64,000 nucleotides of DNA. It comes from Pseudophaeomoniella oleicola. Taxonomy: Eukaryota; Ascomycota; Eurotiomycetes; Phaeomoniellales; Phaeomoniellaceae. Location: positions 62,001 to 126,000 of the forward strand of contig QWDQ01000020.1 in the NCBI GenBank assembly GCA_003868215.1. Direction: 5' to 3'. Of this stretch, positions 11,126 through 22,954 are shown in pieces (position 1 is the stretch's first letter; every line of letters starts with the position of its first letter). The translations under genes were made by a program, and so were the position numbers. Under the pieces are notes generated by a model, which was given only the letters and a program-made list of their open reading frames with translations, ran no database searches and was not told the DNA's origin.

Positions 11126-11941
11126 TATTGTTCGGGGAAAAGCTTCAGCTGAGAGTTCAGAGAAAGAAAAGAATCAATTTATCGTTTGCACCAGTCTCCT
11201 CCCCGGATACGGTCAACCCAACACGCCTCGATCCATTCAAAGTCTAGACACAAAAGGCAAAATCACTCTTTCTCTAGAGAAAGTCATACTACCATACTAC
11301 GATACCTTAGTCATTATGATCATCAACTAGACACGGCAAACTACTTTACATTCGCTTGGACATTGGACCAATGCTTAAGTCAAGTTAACAAAACACAAAA
11401 AACCTGAAATTTGGTCGAGCTGCAAGTGGACCACCATGAAGCAAAAGAGGTGCTGCAACCCATTACAGTAAGAAAGAAAAAACATTGGTTTGCGAAATGC
11501 TTTAAAGAGCGTGTGAGATCAGCACGTGGGCGAAATAAGATCTCAATATCGACGACTTCAGTTGCTAATCCTTGTCACGATCTACAACTAATATAGTTGA
11601 TTGACTATTAGTCTCTGCTGCTCTATTGAACAACGTCCTTATTTACTTCCGTCATTTTCTCTCCAGACTTTGGCATAATAAGTCTCTGGTCAAGATCACA
11701 ATTCTATTGAGACTGCCGCTCTACATATTGAGTACGCGGTTATCTCTACCGTGTTCAATGAGGCACTAGATCATCAACATTGTGGTTGCTTAACAGTCCT
11801 TCTGTGTCTACCACGCCGAGGTGACCGAACCTTGGTATTCAGGATCACATAGATCCTGGGTTCTGCCAAACACCACGATCGAACATCATTCCAGAGCAGA
11901 CTTATCCCCCTGACAAGCACGCTCTGATCCCCTCTCTCAAC

Positions 11942-12631
11942 ATGCCTTACATACCATCTTGGGCCGAACAGTCAACAAGCCTGAAGCACAATCTGCACGA
12001 CTCTGACTATTTACCACGCCGACGCCCCCAACGTCCCATACGCTCAGAACGGTTCTCCGTCCTATCCTCTCACGGCGAAGAAGACGACATCAACAACAAC
12101 AAGCATGCTGCACATCTCCCATCTCCCACGCACAGCGAACCGAGCAGCTCTTCCTCTTCCAACCCACTCTACCCAGACGAGGTCCCCCTACCAACCGTCG
12201 CTCTGATGCACGGTATCTCCACTCCCGCCCAACTCGCAGAATACAACTCTCACGAAAATCACCACCACCACACAATCATTGGCCGGAATTGCATACATCA
12301 ACCCATCTCCTCCTCCCCCCACAGCCAATCACGACTAGATTGGTCGCAAACACGACGCCCATCAAACCACACGCTCGCCATGCTTTTCCTGCTGCTCCTC
12401 TTTCTCCTCGCCATCCTCCTCGTCGAGACGTTCCATCTGATCGAACGGCGGTTTTTCCTCTTCTTCTCCTCTCGGAAGAATATGATGACGAATTTATCAC
12501 TACCGGATGATCTTAAGGTAGTTGAAGTGGAAGGAAAAGTGTACGTCGATGATGCAGAGCGGCAGGTACAACAAGAACAAAAGGAACAAGAAATCCCCGA
12601 AAAAGACCTTGATGATTTCTGGTCTGTGTAA
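11942..12631 (+). CDS. Small single-pass membrane protein, family unknown
   Basis: A 229-residue frame beginning at the first ATG, in context CAACATGCC. Residues 1-140 are polar and rich in Ser, His and Pro (a HENHHHH run near 105). One strong hydrophobic segment follows near 144-162 (LAMLFLLLLFLLAILLVETF), then basic and aromatic residues and a short acidic tail ending DDFWSV. There is no N-terminal signal peptide, so it looks like a single-pass protein with a long soluble N-terminus. I do not recognise a family. It converges with the Atg29 gene. The single membrane span and continuous frame support it as real, though expression is unproven. Confidence 0.6.
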   Translation: MPYIPSWAEQSTSLKHNLHDSDYLPRRRPQRPIRSERFSVLSSHGEEDDINNNKHAAHLPSPTHSEPSSSSSSNPLYPDEVPLPTVALMHGISTPAQLAEYNSHENHHHHTIIGRNCIHQPISSSPHSQSRLDWSQTRRPSNHTLAMLFLLLLFLLAILLVETFHLIERRFFLFFSSRKNMMTNLSLPDDLKVVEVEGKVYVDDAERQVQQEQKEQEIPEKDLDDFWSV

Positions 12632-13027
12632 GGTAACGTCGAAGAAAATCGCTTGTGTATATTATTATTATTGTTATTATTCTGTTTCATGATTATCAGC
12701 GTGAAGAGCGTTTTCTCGTGGGATGCATTGGGACCACGAATTTCATAGTCTAGAAAACATGACCTCCCGGTTGCTTTTTTTTCCCCCCGCGCCTTATTTG
12801 CATAGTTGGTTGGCTGATTGGTTGGTTGGTTGGTTGGTTTTATGGTAGATAGATCTATAAGTGCTGCTGCTGGTGGTGTTTGAATTGGGCAAGAAGTTGC
12901 TGCTTCCCGATGAACAACCGAAAAGAAGAAACAGATATTATTAATTTTTCAACAACTCTGCGTCCGCTTCCTTGTGAAAAAAATATATAAACCGAACATA
13001 TTACATACCTACCTACCTACTGACTTC
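12632..13027. other. Convergent 3' spacer with simple repeats
   Basis: This lies between the stop codons of two converging genes. It holds a TTA-rich run near 12658-12682, TTGG repeats at 12806-12840 and TACC repeats at 13007-13021. Both terminators must lie here but none was identified. Confidence 0.5.
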
Positions 13028-14659
13028 CTACAAATACCGACTCCTCAACGCCTGACTAATCGTACTCATCCTACTAGTCACGACACCTAACCCTCCATTG
13101 CCGTTCCCATTCCCACCTCCTCCTCGTTGCATGTTACTCAGCAACGCCTCTTCCAACGCGCTCTGCGTCACGCTCGTGTCGTCGAGGTCGCTGAATGAGC
13201 TGCCCATGCTGGGTGTGCCGGTGCCGTCGGAGGTTTGGCCGCCGCCACCTTCAGCACGGTGCTGATGGGGTCGTTGGCGGGAGGAGAGTGGGGAGAGGCC
13301 GGCGGCGTTGAGGGCGGCGGTCTGGCGGGGGGAGAGGGGGCTGGGGCGGTGGTGGTGGCGGGTTGTACGTGGAGGTTGATGGTGATGATGGTGGTGGTGG
13401 TGGTGGTGGTGGTGGGTATGAGGGTGGGATGAGGGGGTGTTGGAGGAACTGGAGCTTGTGGCGGAGGATTCGATGGTCGAGAGGGGTTTGGCGGATGGGC
13501 TGGTGGCGGACGGTGGGGAGGAAGACGGTCCTTCGGAAGCAGCGACGCGTTCTGGTGTGATGCGTCGGAGTGCTGTAGGGCGGGTTCTGGGATCTGCACG
13601 GAGGGTGGCGCCAGGATCTTGTCCGGGTTGGGATTTCGGGAGACCGGCGAAAGGGAGGAAGGGTTCATCGGACCCGTCTTCGTCATCGTCATCGGTACGT
13701 GGTGGATGGACAGAAGCTTGCAGGCGTTGCTGGGTCGCACGACGATAGCGATGTTGTTGGTGTCGAGTACGCACGTTGGACTCGTCTTCTGAGGATGTGT
13801 CGTCCGATGAGCTCTCAGATTGATTAGGGGAGGAGCTTGACTCAGCACGATCCTGTGGTTCGTGTGGTAAATTGGAGACGTTTGCTGAAGGTGGTTCTGC
13901 CAAGGATTCTTTGGACGTCCTTTTTGAATGAGGTCGGTGAGTTGCCACGGTCTCCAGAGGCTTATTAGCTGAAATCGGCCTACTCGACGCTGCTCGAGCC
14001 CTCTGTGCGGACAGGTTTCCACTATCGGTCCCCAGCAAGGGACTGTCTCTTTGCCTGATTGAGAGTCTCGAGGGACCCCTTGACCCTATATAGTTCGTGG
14101 TTAGAAAGAACTCAAGGCACTGAACAGATGAGTGTTCGAACCTCCGCTCCCTGTTCTCCGCATAGTTTGACCTCCCAGCACACTACCTGAAGTCGATCCC
14201 GGAACGGGTGAGGGCGTATTAGAGTTACCACTCCCAACCCTTCTCATCTGTGCTCGGACTTGCGATAGCTGCCTTTCATATAGCCATGCTGCTTGCTGAA
14301 GCAGAAATTGCTGAGATACTTGAAATTGGTCGGCTCTTTGGATACTAAATCAGTCTTGAGGCTATTCATCAGGATCTTGCAATACTATACAGTGCTTTCC
14401 CTACAGCGAGTAGAGTCAGTTAAGTTCATTTGCATCCAGGTTTGGCTTACAATTGATGTCGTTGCCCTTAGATGGGCGAGATATGACATTCCATAATTCC
14501 CTTTCCTTTGCCGCAGACCATGCAACCTAGGTGGTTATAATCAGCAGGATGGAAGTTACCTAGTAGTAGTCTAGTCCTTACCGGAGGGGGGTCTACGAAG
14601 TCCCCTCTCTTGAACGGTAACCTGACCAGTACGGTGAAGTGATGTTCAACTTCAGCCAT
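13028..14659 (-). CDS. ATG29: Atg29, autophagy scaffold subunit
   Basis: Atg29 belongs to the Atg17-Atg31-Atg29 complex that starts autophagosome formation. I assembled five exons: 14659-14582, 14526-14451, 14400-14391, 14335-14142 and 14085-13028, giving 471 residues. The N-terminus has the family signature FTVLVRLPFKRGDFVDPPPV, then ELWNVISRPSKGNDINWKAL and FLLQQAAWLYERQLSQVRAQ; the C-terminus has the conserved SFSDLDDTSVTQSALEEALL and ends SRMSTISQALRSRYL. Exon 3 is only 10 nt and supplies part of NWKAL. Intron 3 uses a CAAAG acceptor, passing over a TTTAG that sits 4 nt after the branch site. Intron 4 has an unusual GTTCGA donor. The long middle is disordered, with a run of about 14 His residues. 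The gene is divergent from the DCAF11-like gene. Confidence 0.9.
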
Positions 14660-15121
14660 GTTCGGGATAGAAGTACTCTAACATCACCTGGATGGTTTGG
14701 CAGGGTAGTATTAGAATGGCTTTGCTGCCCTTTGTAGAAGTGAGCGTTGTTGCAATAACTATCCTCCTCGAACCGGAGAACCGGGGAAGGTCAAAGGGTG
14801 GATCGGGAGGCCCACCACGGGTAAAACGGGACTGAACTTGGCTCATCATCATCATCATCATCATCATTGACTCGATAATTTACTAACTTAAGTTTATTGC
14901 ACAGGATGCCCGCTCCGGAGATAAACGCAAGTAATCCGGGCCCATTTCTCTTGATAGCTTTATCGGTCAGTGCCATGTCGTCTGTAACCTCGACTTATCT
15001 TTACAATTATCTCAACTATAATTGAAGTCAACGGCTCGACTTTCATCGACGGTCTTCTGATCGAGAGTCTCAATGAGATCCCTACGATAACGTAACCAAT
15101 TCGCTATACAATAGATCTAAA
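14660..15121. promoter_or_regulatory. Divergent promoter region between ATG29 and the DCAF11-like gene
   Basis: About 460 bp between head-to-head start codons. It contains an ATC trinucleotide run near 14842-14868 but no recognised operator. Confidence 0.35.
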
Positions 15122-17376
15122 ATGTCAACTACGCCGAATCATCCGGGACACGGCAGTATCTGGGACGACACTGACGATGACGGCGGGGACTATCGACCGT
15201 CAAGAGAGACAAGTGAAGACTTGGAAGACGATGGAGACCAGGATGACGAAGAAGATCTAGATGAGGATGACCCCAACGATGATGACTATCAAGGTCAATA
15301 CTGCCTCGAACCTATGGCGCATCTGAGTAGAATGGAGCTAATTGTTGTAGATGCTGCCGGAGAACTTGGGGGGATTGATATTGAATTTACTATCGAACCC
15401 GAGCCTCAAACCGGTGAAGAAACGGAAACCGAGAATACGGCGCAAGGACGGCCCTTAAGAGGTGAGTGAGGTTCAAAGCCCGAGCCGAAGAATGCTCTCT
15501 GACAAGGCGCAGTGACGTCGCAGCAATTGGTACGGTTACTTGGAGCGAACGGCCTCAGACGAATGCTACAGAATCATGGGCTGAACCTTGATGGGATATT
15601 CAACACGATCCATACCGACGAGGAGGGTTACAGCGGTTTACGTCGCCGAAGACGAAGGCCGAAGGACCCGAATAGGTTTCCTAAGGTCCCGAGTGATGAA
15701 GGGACAAAATTAATGAACAGTGGAATCTATGGCAGTGAAGATTCAATGGTCGACCGCAGACGACGGAGGAAAACAAGCATAAATCAGCGACTAATGTGGC
15801 GAAGGCTAGGTGTGGAGCCTCGAGGGACACAAAGGAGAGCCAACGGCTTGATCGCGCAGGTACAATTGACAAACCTCGGTATCTGGACTGGCGCTGATTC
15901 TTGTACAGTCATTGATTCCTACTTCGAATGTTGCAGATCAGATCATTCACTATGACGCGAAATGTTATTCCGGTCAGTTCTCAGATGACGGGAACTTCTT
16001 CTTTTCGTGCGCCCAGGACTTCAGGGTTCGGATGTATGATACGTCAAACCCATACGATTGGAAATACTACAAGACAGTGGAATATCCATTTGGGCAATGG
16101 ACCATCACGGACGCAACGCTGAGTCCCGACAACAAGTACCTTGCATATTCATCCATTCGTCATATGGTCTGCCTCGCGCCCACTGATCCCGCCGACCGTT
16201 CTGATCCAGCTTTGCTCGACTTCACAAACATGTCTCGGGATGCCGCGCGGAGATCGCAATATGGATTTATGGGTCGACATGGATTTGGTATCTGGTCCAT
16301 TCGCTTCTCAGGTGATGGACGGGAAATCGTTGCCGGCACGTCCGGTCGATCTGTGGTGGTCTACGATATTGAGAGAGGTCAGGCGGTGATGGAGGTTGAC
16401 AACCATGAAGACGATGTGAATGCTGTTTGTTTTGGAGACGAGTCAAGTCCTCATATCCTTTACTCTGGTTCTGATGACACTACGCTTCGTGTTTGGGATC
16501 GGAGGTCATTAGGTGATCACAGAGAGGCGGGAGTATTCATGGGTCACACTGAAGGCTTGACCTACGTCGACAGCAAAGGTGATGGCCGTTATGTACTTTC
16601 AAACGGCAAAGATCAAACCATGAAATTATGGGATCTCCGAAAAATGATGACAACGGCCAAGTTCGACACCATTGACGCATCACAATATTCGCGGGGCTTT
16701 GATTACCGATTTTCCGACTACTCAGAAGATGATTGGGAACCTCACCCGCACGATTGTAGTGTCGTCACCTTCCGTGGGCACAGCGTCCTCAAGACCCTCA
16801 TCCGATGCCATTTTTCACCTCCTGGAAGCACTGATAGCAGATACGTCTACTCGGGGTCTGCAGACGGCAGTGTGTACATTTACAATATGGACGCGACTCT
16901 GGCCGGGAAAATTGATGTCTCAAAAGCCACCTATCAGTCCCGGACGAGACACCCTGAACTGTATTACGAGACAAATTATGATGTTGGTCGAGGGAGGAGC
17001 TCATGGAAGACCTGTGTTAGAGATGCAAGCTGGCATCCAAGTGTACCGATTGTTGCTGGTAAGACCCTGATTCTTTAATCGTTTATCTTGAGCTAACAGT
17101 TTGCTCTTTTAAGCTACTTCATGGAATGGCTGGGGAATGGCTACCGGTACCTGCACCGTACATTCTTGGAGTGATGGTGCCGACTCTGATGAAGTCGATG
17201 ATCCGCCAATGGGGATATCTTACGATGAAAAATTGCTGCCCAGACAGGACCCTCGTACCAGAACCCGAGCCCAAGGTGGTGGTTTACGGAGTCACGCCGT
17301 GGCCCCCAGCCGGCGTGGTTATGAGGAAACTGACGATCCAAGTGAAGAGACCGACGATGAAGATGTCATGTGGTAG
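15122..17376 (+). CDS. DCAF11/LEC14B-type WD40 protein (CUL4-DDB1 receptor)
   Basis: WD40 protein of the DCAF11 (WDR23)/LEC14B family, known elsewhere as substrate receptors for CUL4-DDB1 ubiquitin ligases. Four exons (15122-15461, 15513-15859, 15909-17058, 17114-17376) give 699 residues. An acidic N-terminus (about 1-60) is followed by QQLVRLLGANGLRRMLQNHG, a helical segment typical of the family, then an Arg-rich linker and WD repeats from about residue 230. Diagnostic blades include CYSGQFSDDGNFFFSCAQDF, GIWSIRFSGDGREIVAGTSG and LYSGSDDTTLRVWDRRS, and the closing blade TSWNGWGMATGTCTVHSW is characteristic. The last 70 residues are acidic and polar. Introns are 51, 49 and 55 nt. No function beyond family membership can be read. 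Confidence 0.88.
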
Positions 17377-17803
17377 TCTCCCCAACGAGGGCACAGCAAG
17401 GATCCGAATGTGGTGATGCGTACCCGGTCGTGGAATCCATGGTCACCTATACCGCACGGCCTGGCGCCTGTGCATCTTTCTATGATCTTATTACGAAATT
17501 ACCACTTACATAGCAATCAGGGATACGTAGATAATCAGGACTCGCCCGGCTTTTCAAATAGATGATGGCCGGCTAGCGATTCAAGAGAGAACAGGCTCCG
17601 TTCACGCAAAAGAGTGTAGTCACCAAAGATCATGCAATGGGTAAAGTTCAACTCGTCATCGCTATTCTTGAGTTGTCATTCTTGTACAACAGGTTACGGT
17701 AGCTGTCCATTGCCCCCAGTAATCCTTTTTGGTATAAAAACTGCTCCCCCGTCCAACCTTCGACAAAATCGGCCGCTTGCAACTCTGCAGGTATCCCATG
17801 TGC
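17377..17803. other. Convergent 3' spacer
   Basis: It lies between the converging DCAF11-like and Sss1 genes and should contain both poly(A) regions. Nothing else was recognised. Confidence 0.4.
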
Positions 17804-18356
17804 TCATGCTCCACCCACTAATATGTTGTTGACAGGAATATGTACTGTTGTAGAAAGAACCATCAGCGAGTTTCTCGTAGGACAGGGAGTTTATCAACGC
17901 CCGAAATCTTTTGGAGATGAATGACATACTCAGCTTAATCACATATCCAATTGCGCCCATGATCAAAAAGCCCATGCCGACTGCTTGAGAGATCTTGATG
18001 AGTTCGCGACGATCGGCTAGAAAAAATGATATGTTAGCAATGATTGAAATGTTTGGTTGTGCCAGGTCCCAGCGGCAATCTTGAACACATGCGCATCATA
18101 TGCCGTCCGGGTCGAGGGACAGTCTGCGCAGAAACTCGTAGTGCAACTGCTGTAATAGCTTCGGAGCCAGTCCCCCCTATTGACGGTCCATATGAAACAG
18201 GTACACGATCGCGCAGAATAGTAATGCGACACCAAGCGGTTGAAATGGTACTGGGAAGCTGGGAAACGTACGCTTCGTGCATCTGTTCAAGAACTGAGTA
18301 CCATCTCTCAAAAACTCCTTGGGGATATCCGCAATTTCCTGGATTGTGTCGGCCAT
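17804..18356 (-). CDS. SSS1: Sss1/Sec61 gamma translocon subunit
   Basis: Tail-anchored gamma subunit of the Sec61 translocon in the endoplasmic reticulum. Three exons (18356-18272, 18016-17930, 17844-17804) encode 70 residues, the usual size. The assembled protein reads MADTIQEIADIPKEFLRDG, then QFLNRCTKPDRRELIKIS, the membrane segment QAVGMGFLIMGAIGYVIKLI and the conserved ending HIPVNNILVGGA. Every junction restores a family residue, which makes the exon limits secure. The first intron (18017-18271) is 255 nt, about five times the usual intron length here; the second is 85 nt. No part longer than 30 codons of the product is visible as one open frame, so it is easy to miss. Confidence 0.95.
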
Positions 18357-19301
18357 TGTGACGATAGTTCACGGATTATCAAGACTTAAAGGTTTGAATG
18401 AGCCTTGGTATGAGGGTTTACAAACAATGGTGAAGATTAGTTGAATGTTGTAATGTTTTGTAGAATGAACAACCCGCAAGTGCTGAAGGACGTGGTTCTG
18501 GCCCAGAATCTGGGGTTGGAGTCGAGGTGTCCTCAAAGCTCCGCGCAATCGTTGGAGTTGCCCGAAGTTGGAGCTTCCCAGTAACTTTACGAGTGACTAT
18601 TGAGAGCCTGTGCACCGACTTTGCTTTCCTTTCATTCCTCATCATCGAGCCAAGCAGATTCCTCTTTCAGTTACTGTATCTTCTGCACTGTTCTGCTCCT
18701 ATATCCTGATCTATTTGTGTATCTGTCTGGTGTCAAATCTTCTGCAGCGGTGTTATCCCAAATCGAAAGAGCTTGAACGGGCAATTCGGTTTTCACAGCC
18801 TGATCCGCGCTTGCAAGGCGCAGGTCACCACCCTCTTCACTTTGATTCCTTTTGTTGACCAGACGTGTAAGAAAAGGGTTGGGAAGCTACATTACAGGAC
18901 TTCTGGACATTGTCTTGAGTCCACGCGCGAAGGCGCAACACTATCTCACGAACTCTTGTCAACATTGTAACATATCCTTCGGGAAGTGCTACTTGCCATT
19001 GAAGGCAGTACGCCATCAGCTATTGTCTTTGAACCTTGAGCATTTGTCACTAGGGGCGACCGGTATACTTGACGAGTAGTTTGTATGTATTATCTTTGCT
19101 GCTTTGTGTTTTTCTCTTCACCCGGCATTCAGAGAGGCGAGGCGGTTGCACGTTCAATTCTTCTACATCACTCATACTTACCTGTATGCTAATCATGATT
19201 GCTTGTCCCTCACAGTTTACTATCAGACTCGTTTCCCTTTAACGTCGTTATCTGAAGACAAATAATACAAACAAGATTACGAGATATAATTCCACTTCAA
19301 A
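18357..19301. promoter_or_regulatory. Divergent intergenic region, SSS1 / CPSF6-like
   Basis: About 945 bp between two head-to-head genes. Open frames here are short and unremarkable. No element was recognised. Confidence 0.35.
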
Positions 19302-20676
19302 ATGTCGGCTGACGAAGACAATTTTGATATTGACCTTTATGGAGATCAAGGAGCAGACACGGGTGAAGAAGGGAAGAATGACGAATATAAAGGTGATGAA
19401 GTAGACTTTACGCTTGATGAGAGTCATACAGAGCAGCAACCCGATGCTATCAAATCAGAACCACAAGAACAACCACAACTGCCACAAGCGCCGCACCCCA
19501 CTAGTGCGAGTCAGACCCAGTCGATATCATCAACAGTACAGCCATCTACCCCTCAGGTACAAGCGCCCAAGCAAGCTCCACAACAGCAGGGTGTAAAGCG
19601 AAAGGACAGCTCCTCAGACCATCGACCACTGGACCCTGGATCAACTTCAGCCTTACTTTTATCTGATTTGCAATGGTGGAATACCGAAGATGATCTCAGA
19701 GGGTGGGCCAATCAAGCCGACGCTGAAGATGAACTGAAAGATGTTACCTTCAGTGAGCACAAGGTCAACGGGAAGAGTAAAGGGTGAGTATCTTATAAAC
19801 CCAACCCATGGTATGCTCACAATTGACCATGTCTTAAGGCAAGCATTCCTGGAATTTAAATCACCACAAGCAGCGACCGCTACGAAGAGAAAGATCGACT
19901 CTTTTGCTAGCGGTCAACAGAATGTTCGGAAATGTACAGTGTCCTTCACGAATCCCTCGATAAACCCTTTCAAGACATTGCCGAAAGACGGGCCGATGCG
20001 AGCCAAGGAGCAGCAGAATCAAAGGAGTGGTCCAGGAGGCTACAATGCTGCAAACGCCAGCACTGGAGGTTATTCGAACTCAGGAGGATTCCGCGGCCGA
20101 GGTGGTGGCTTCAATAATCGCGGAAATTCAGCAGGTGGCTTCAACAATCGAAATTTCTCGGGTCCAATGGGTAGTTACCAACAGCCTCAAATGGGTGGTT
20201 TCCAGAACAACATGGGAGGTATGCCATCTTTCGGAGGGTTCAACAACCGAGGAGGAATGATGAATAACATGCGTGGTGGGGGTGTGGGTGGTGGTGGTAT
20301 GCGCGGTGGCCGAGGTGGGATGAATCCCGGAATGATGCCTATGGGTAATATGGCCAATATGGGTATGGGTGGTATGGGTATGCCTATGGGAGGTAACATG
20401 AATCCTATGATGAACATGGGTATGCAAGGTACGTGTTGAACCAGATTACAGCATTGGGGTTCCTTCTTCGCGATTCGAATCGATCTCGATGAAATCAAAC
20501 ATCTCTCCTGCTCTAATCACATTTCGTGGATTACGTTTGCTGACCACGTCACAGGCGGATTCCAAGGTGGCAATGCCAATTTCAATCCCGGATTCTTCCA
20601 GAATCAGGCGGTTGGTGGAGTTGGAAACGATGGGTCCTGGAACCCCCATGGAGCAAAGCGTACGAGGCAGGAGTAA
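19302..20676 (+). CDS. CPSF6-like RRM protein (cleavage factor Im large subunit type)
   Basis: Nuclear RNA-binding protein resembling CPSF6, the large subunit of cleavage factor Im in mRNA 3'-end formation. Exons 19302-19783, 19839-20428 and 20555-20676 give 397 residues. After an acidic N-terminus (EDNFDIDLYGD, a motif common in this family) and a Gln/Pro-rich stretch comes one RRM, about residues 112-190: LLLSDLQWWNTEDDLRGWAN aligns with the LYIGNLTWWTT start of CPSF6, and NGKSKGQAFLEFKSP is the RNP1 strand. The rest is Gly/Asn/Met-rich with RGG-like motifs (FRGRGGGFNNRG) and ends HGAKRTRQE. Introns are 55 and 126 nt; the second lies in the Gly/Met-rich region. The RRM and flanks make CPSF6-like the best call, though other Gly-rich RRM proteins are possible. 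Confidence 0.8.
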
Positions 20677-22954
20677 ACAGTCGAGATCTCTCAGCTCACA
20701 GCATGTCTGGCATCACCGACTTGAGTGATGCATATCATCTGCCGATCATGTAACAGAAGCCGCTCTGCCACGTGGTAGAGTTGACATGGGGGTGAATGGA
20801 GTCAAATCTGATTTCGCATTTTCAAGAATAAGGAGTCTTGTTCATTGGTGGGAATTGCACTCGGGCGTCGTTATGGAAGGATTCAATATGAAGGCGGTAC
20901 AGGGAAGTTTGAGAAACAGATCGGCTTTCAGCATCAAGCGAGTTTCACTTGCTACGTCTAGTTCTTAGTCAGGACTTTGGGACAGGATCATGCCAAATCT
21001 GGCAATAGATATCAATCAGATCCGAGATCGCGACTCGGCGATGTGTACTATAGTAATGCCAACTCATCAACAGCAAGGATGCTCTCAAACTAGTCTGATG
21101 TACGGGATAATTGGGTTTACAGGCCCTTGAAGGCACTGGAGGGACAGATTAGAGACAGATCAAAGTCACTGAGTTACTGTCTGGTCATTTTCTCCCTCTT
21201 TCGGCCAAGCTGACGCTGTCAAACGGTGCAGAACCACATGGCACGAAGTTTGAGGAGTGGCTGAGTCTTCCGGCTGCATTTGCATTTGCTCCATAAGTTA
21301 CCAAAAGCCTGCAGAGCAACGTAGGAAGGATGGCCATTTCTGCAATTTGCCGTTGCACAAAGAGGAACCGGACGTTTCCATGTCACATCGTTTTCCCTAC
21401 AGCCTGCCCACATCGCATACGTGGAAAGTCCACTCACACTCAGGAGTAGAGGACTGCAGATTATGATCTCTGATCACTGAATCAGAGGGGGACTTGGATT
21501 GCGACAAGTCGGACGTAGTACATGACCACCACGGCGCTGGTGACGAACGGACGATATTCGCATTGACCAATGGAAAGGACGCAACGGCCAGTTTCGAACG
21601 GCATCTATCACCAAGGGCGTTAGCTACATGGTTCCGCTATGGTTTTGGCGTCTGTGTCTTGGAATGCGATTTGAAGGAAAAAAGGTTGGTGGCATGCATG
21701 AAATTTCCCCCTCCTACAACCTCCACTTTCACCTCGACTAGTCTCTGTAAGCGAGGTCCGTTCGAAGCAAGACCAACGGCGGATCAACCGTCGCTTTTCT
21801 GACGAATATCGCGCGCGCGCTTGGTTCCTGATGTTCTACCGTAGTACAATCAGGGCATCAAGTGACGAGATGCTTAGTTTGGCCTAGAAATGCGACATCG
21901 AGTCAGCGCAAGTCAGTGTCTCGGCGACCATACAAGCCTATCACCGTCATATTATCACAACGACTCCAATGTGTTTCATTCAAATCAAATCGAACTGATC
22001 CTGGATCTGGATCTGAATCTGGATCTGGTAAGGGATATGATACTACTGTACAGAATGGAATGGAGACACGACGTGAAATGTAACTCCGGGACGAAAAGTG
22101 GTCTTTCCCCCTCCTTCGCCTTTTGATCGGTCGTGATCAGCTAACTTACTGACCACGAACTCAGTCCAGACGATGGATTAGTCCAACTGCCTTAGTTTTG
22201 ATTCGATATCGAAAAGTGGTTCAGTCCCATTCAATCCAAGTTCGATTGTACTTGTACCGCGCGAACCACATCCAAGTTTAACTATGGAACGTCTCATTCC
22301 GCTACAATATTTCACGATGACAATGATGATGATGATGCGGCAGAGAGAAACAGATCGATCGGTGCTAGAACCCATGTCCTGATACTATCCTGGATACCTG
22401 TCAAGCTCTCAACCTTATACCAGGATTCTGTTAGGCCACCATGACTTGGCCCATCCTTCTCTTTCTCCCCCTCGCCATCTCGTCTTTACTTCCCATCACG
22501 ATGGCTTTTGGCGCGATGCTTTACTGGATCTAATTGGACCTGCTATCGCGTAATACGGGATCCACCTTCCCCGGCCAGCCTCATTTCTGATCTATCGACT
22601 CAATGTTCAACGGTTCTCCTAACGTCTCCATCAATATCGGGCCCATGCAAGTGATGTGGCCACCCACACCCACACCCACCCACACACTACACACATAGAA
22701 CATAAGACGTACACGAGCTCCAAAATCGGTCAAGACAGTCGTTTTGTTTGGCAATTGGCGTCAGCCCTTGACCCCATTCCTTGCTGCCGTTACCCGTCAA
22801 AAACCGTTGAAACTATCCCTTTCATTTTCGTGCTCTGATCTTTATAACTTCTTGATCTGCTGGAAATGGCCGTAGACATCAATACAGACCGTAGACTTCA
22901 TCGCTCCCTTATGTCTACCATTCATTCGCCTGATCTCCATGGTCCGTTATTGCA
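20677..22954. other. Long intergenic region upstream of the regulator gene
   Basis: This spacer of 2.3 kb has no supported gene. A GATCTG/GAATCTG repeat lies at about 22001-22027 and a CACACCCACA-rich run at 22662-22690. An ATG at 22866 opens a 62-codon frame overlapping the next gene out of frame (see findings). Confidence 0.5.

Larger units (their letters stand above)
9850..11941. other. Long intergenic region with two tandem arrays
   Basis: This 2.1-kb spacer lies between two plus-strand genes. It contains CCAGCCAGCCAGCC near 10038, TAGGTACCTTAGCCAGGTACACAGG near 10153, an 8-bp repeat at 10558-10612 and the GTATAC array at 11015-11125. Open frames here are short and without recognisable sequence. 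The final 300 bp may be a long 5' leader of the next gene. Confidence 0.5.

Noticed and set aside
13168-14022. 284-codon frame overlapping ATG29 in another frame of the same strand
   Set aside because: It is a shadow produced by low-complexity Pro/Thr coding sequence. The Atg29 frame carries the conserved C-terminus.
20429-20554. C/D snoRNA inside the second intron of the CPSF6-like gene
   Set aside because: A TCGATGA word and a CTGA word are present, but the C box is mismatched and there is no terminal stem.
21494-21802. 102-codon plus-strand frame
   Set aside because: There is no domain, and it sits in a long spacer where such frames are expected by chance.
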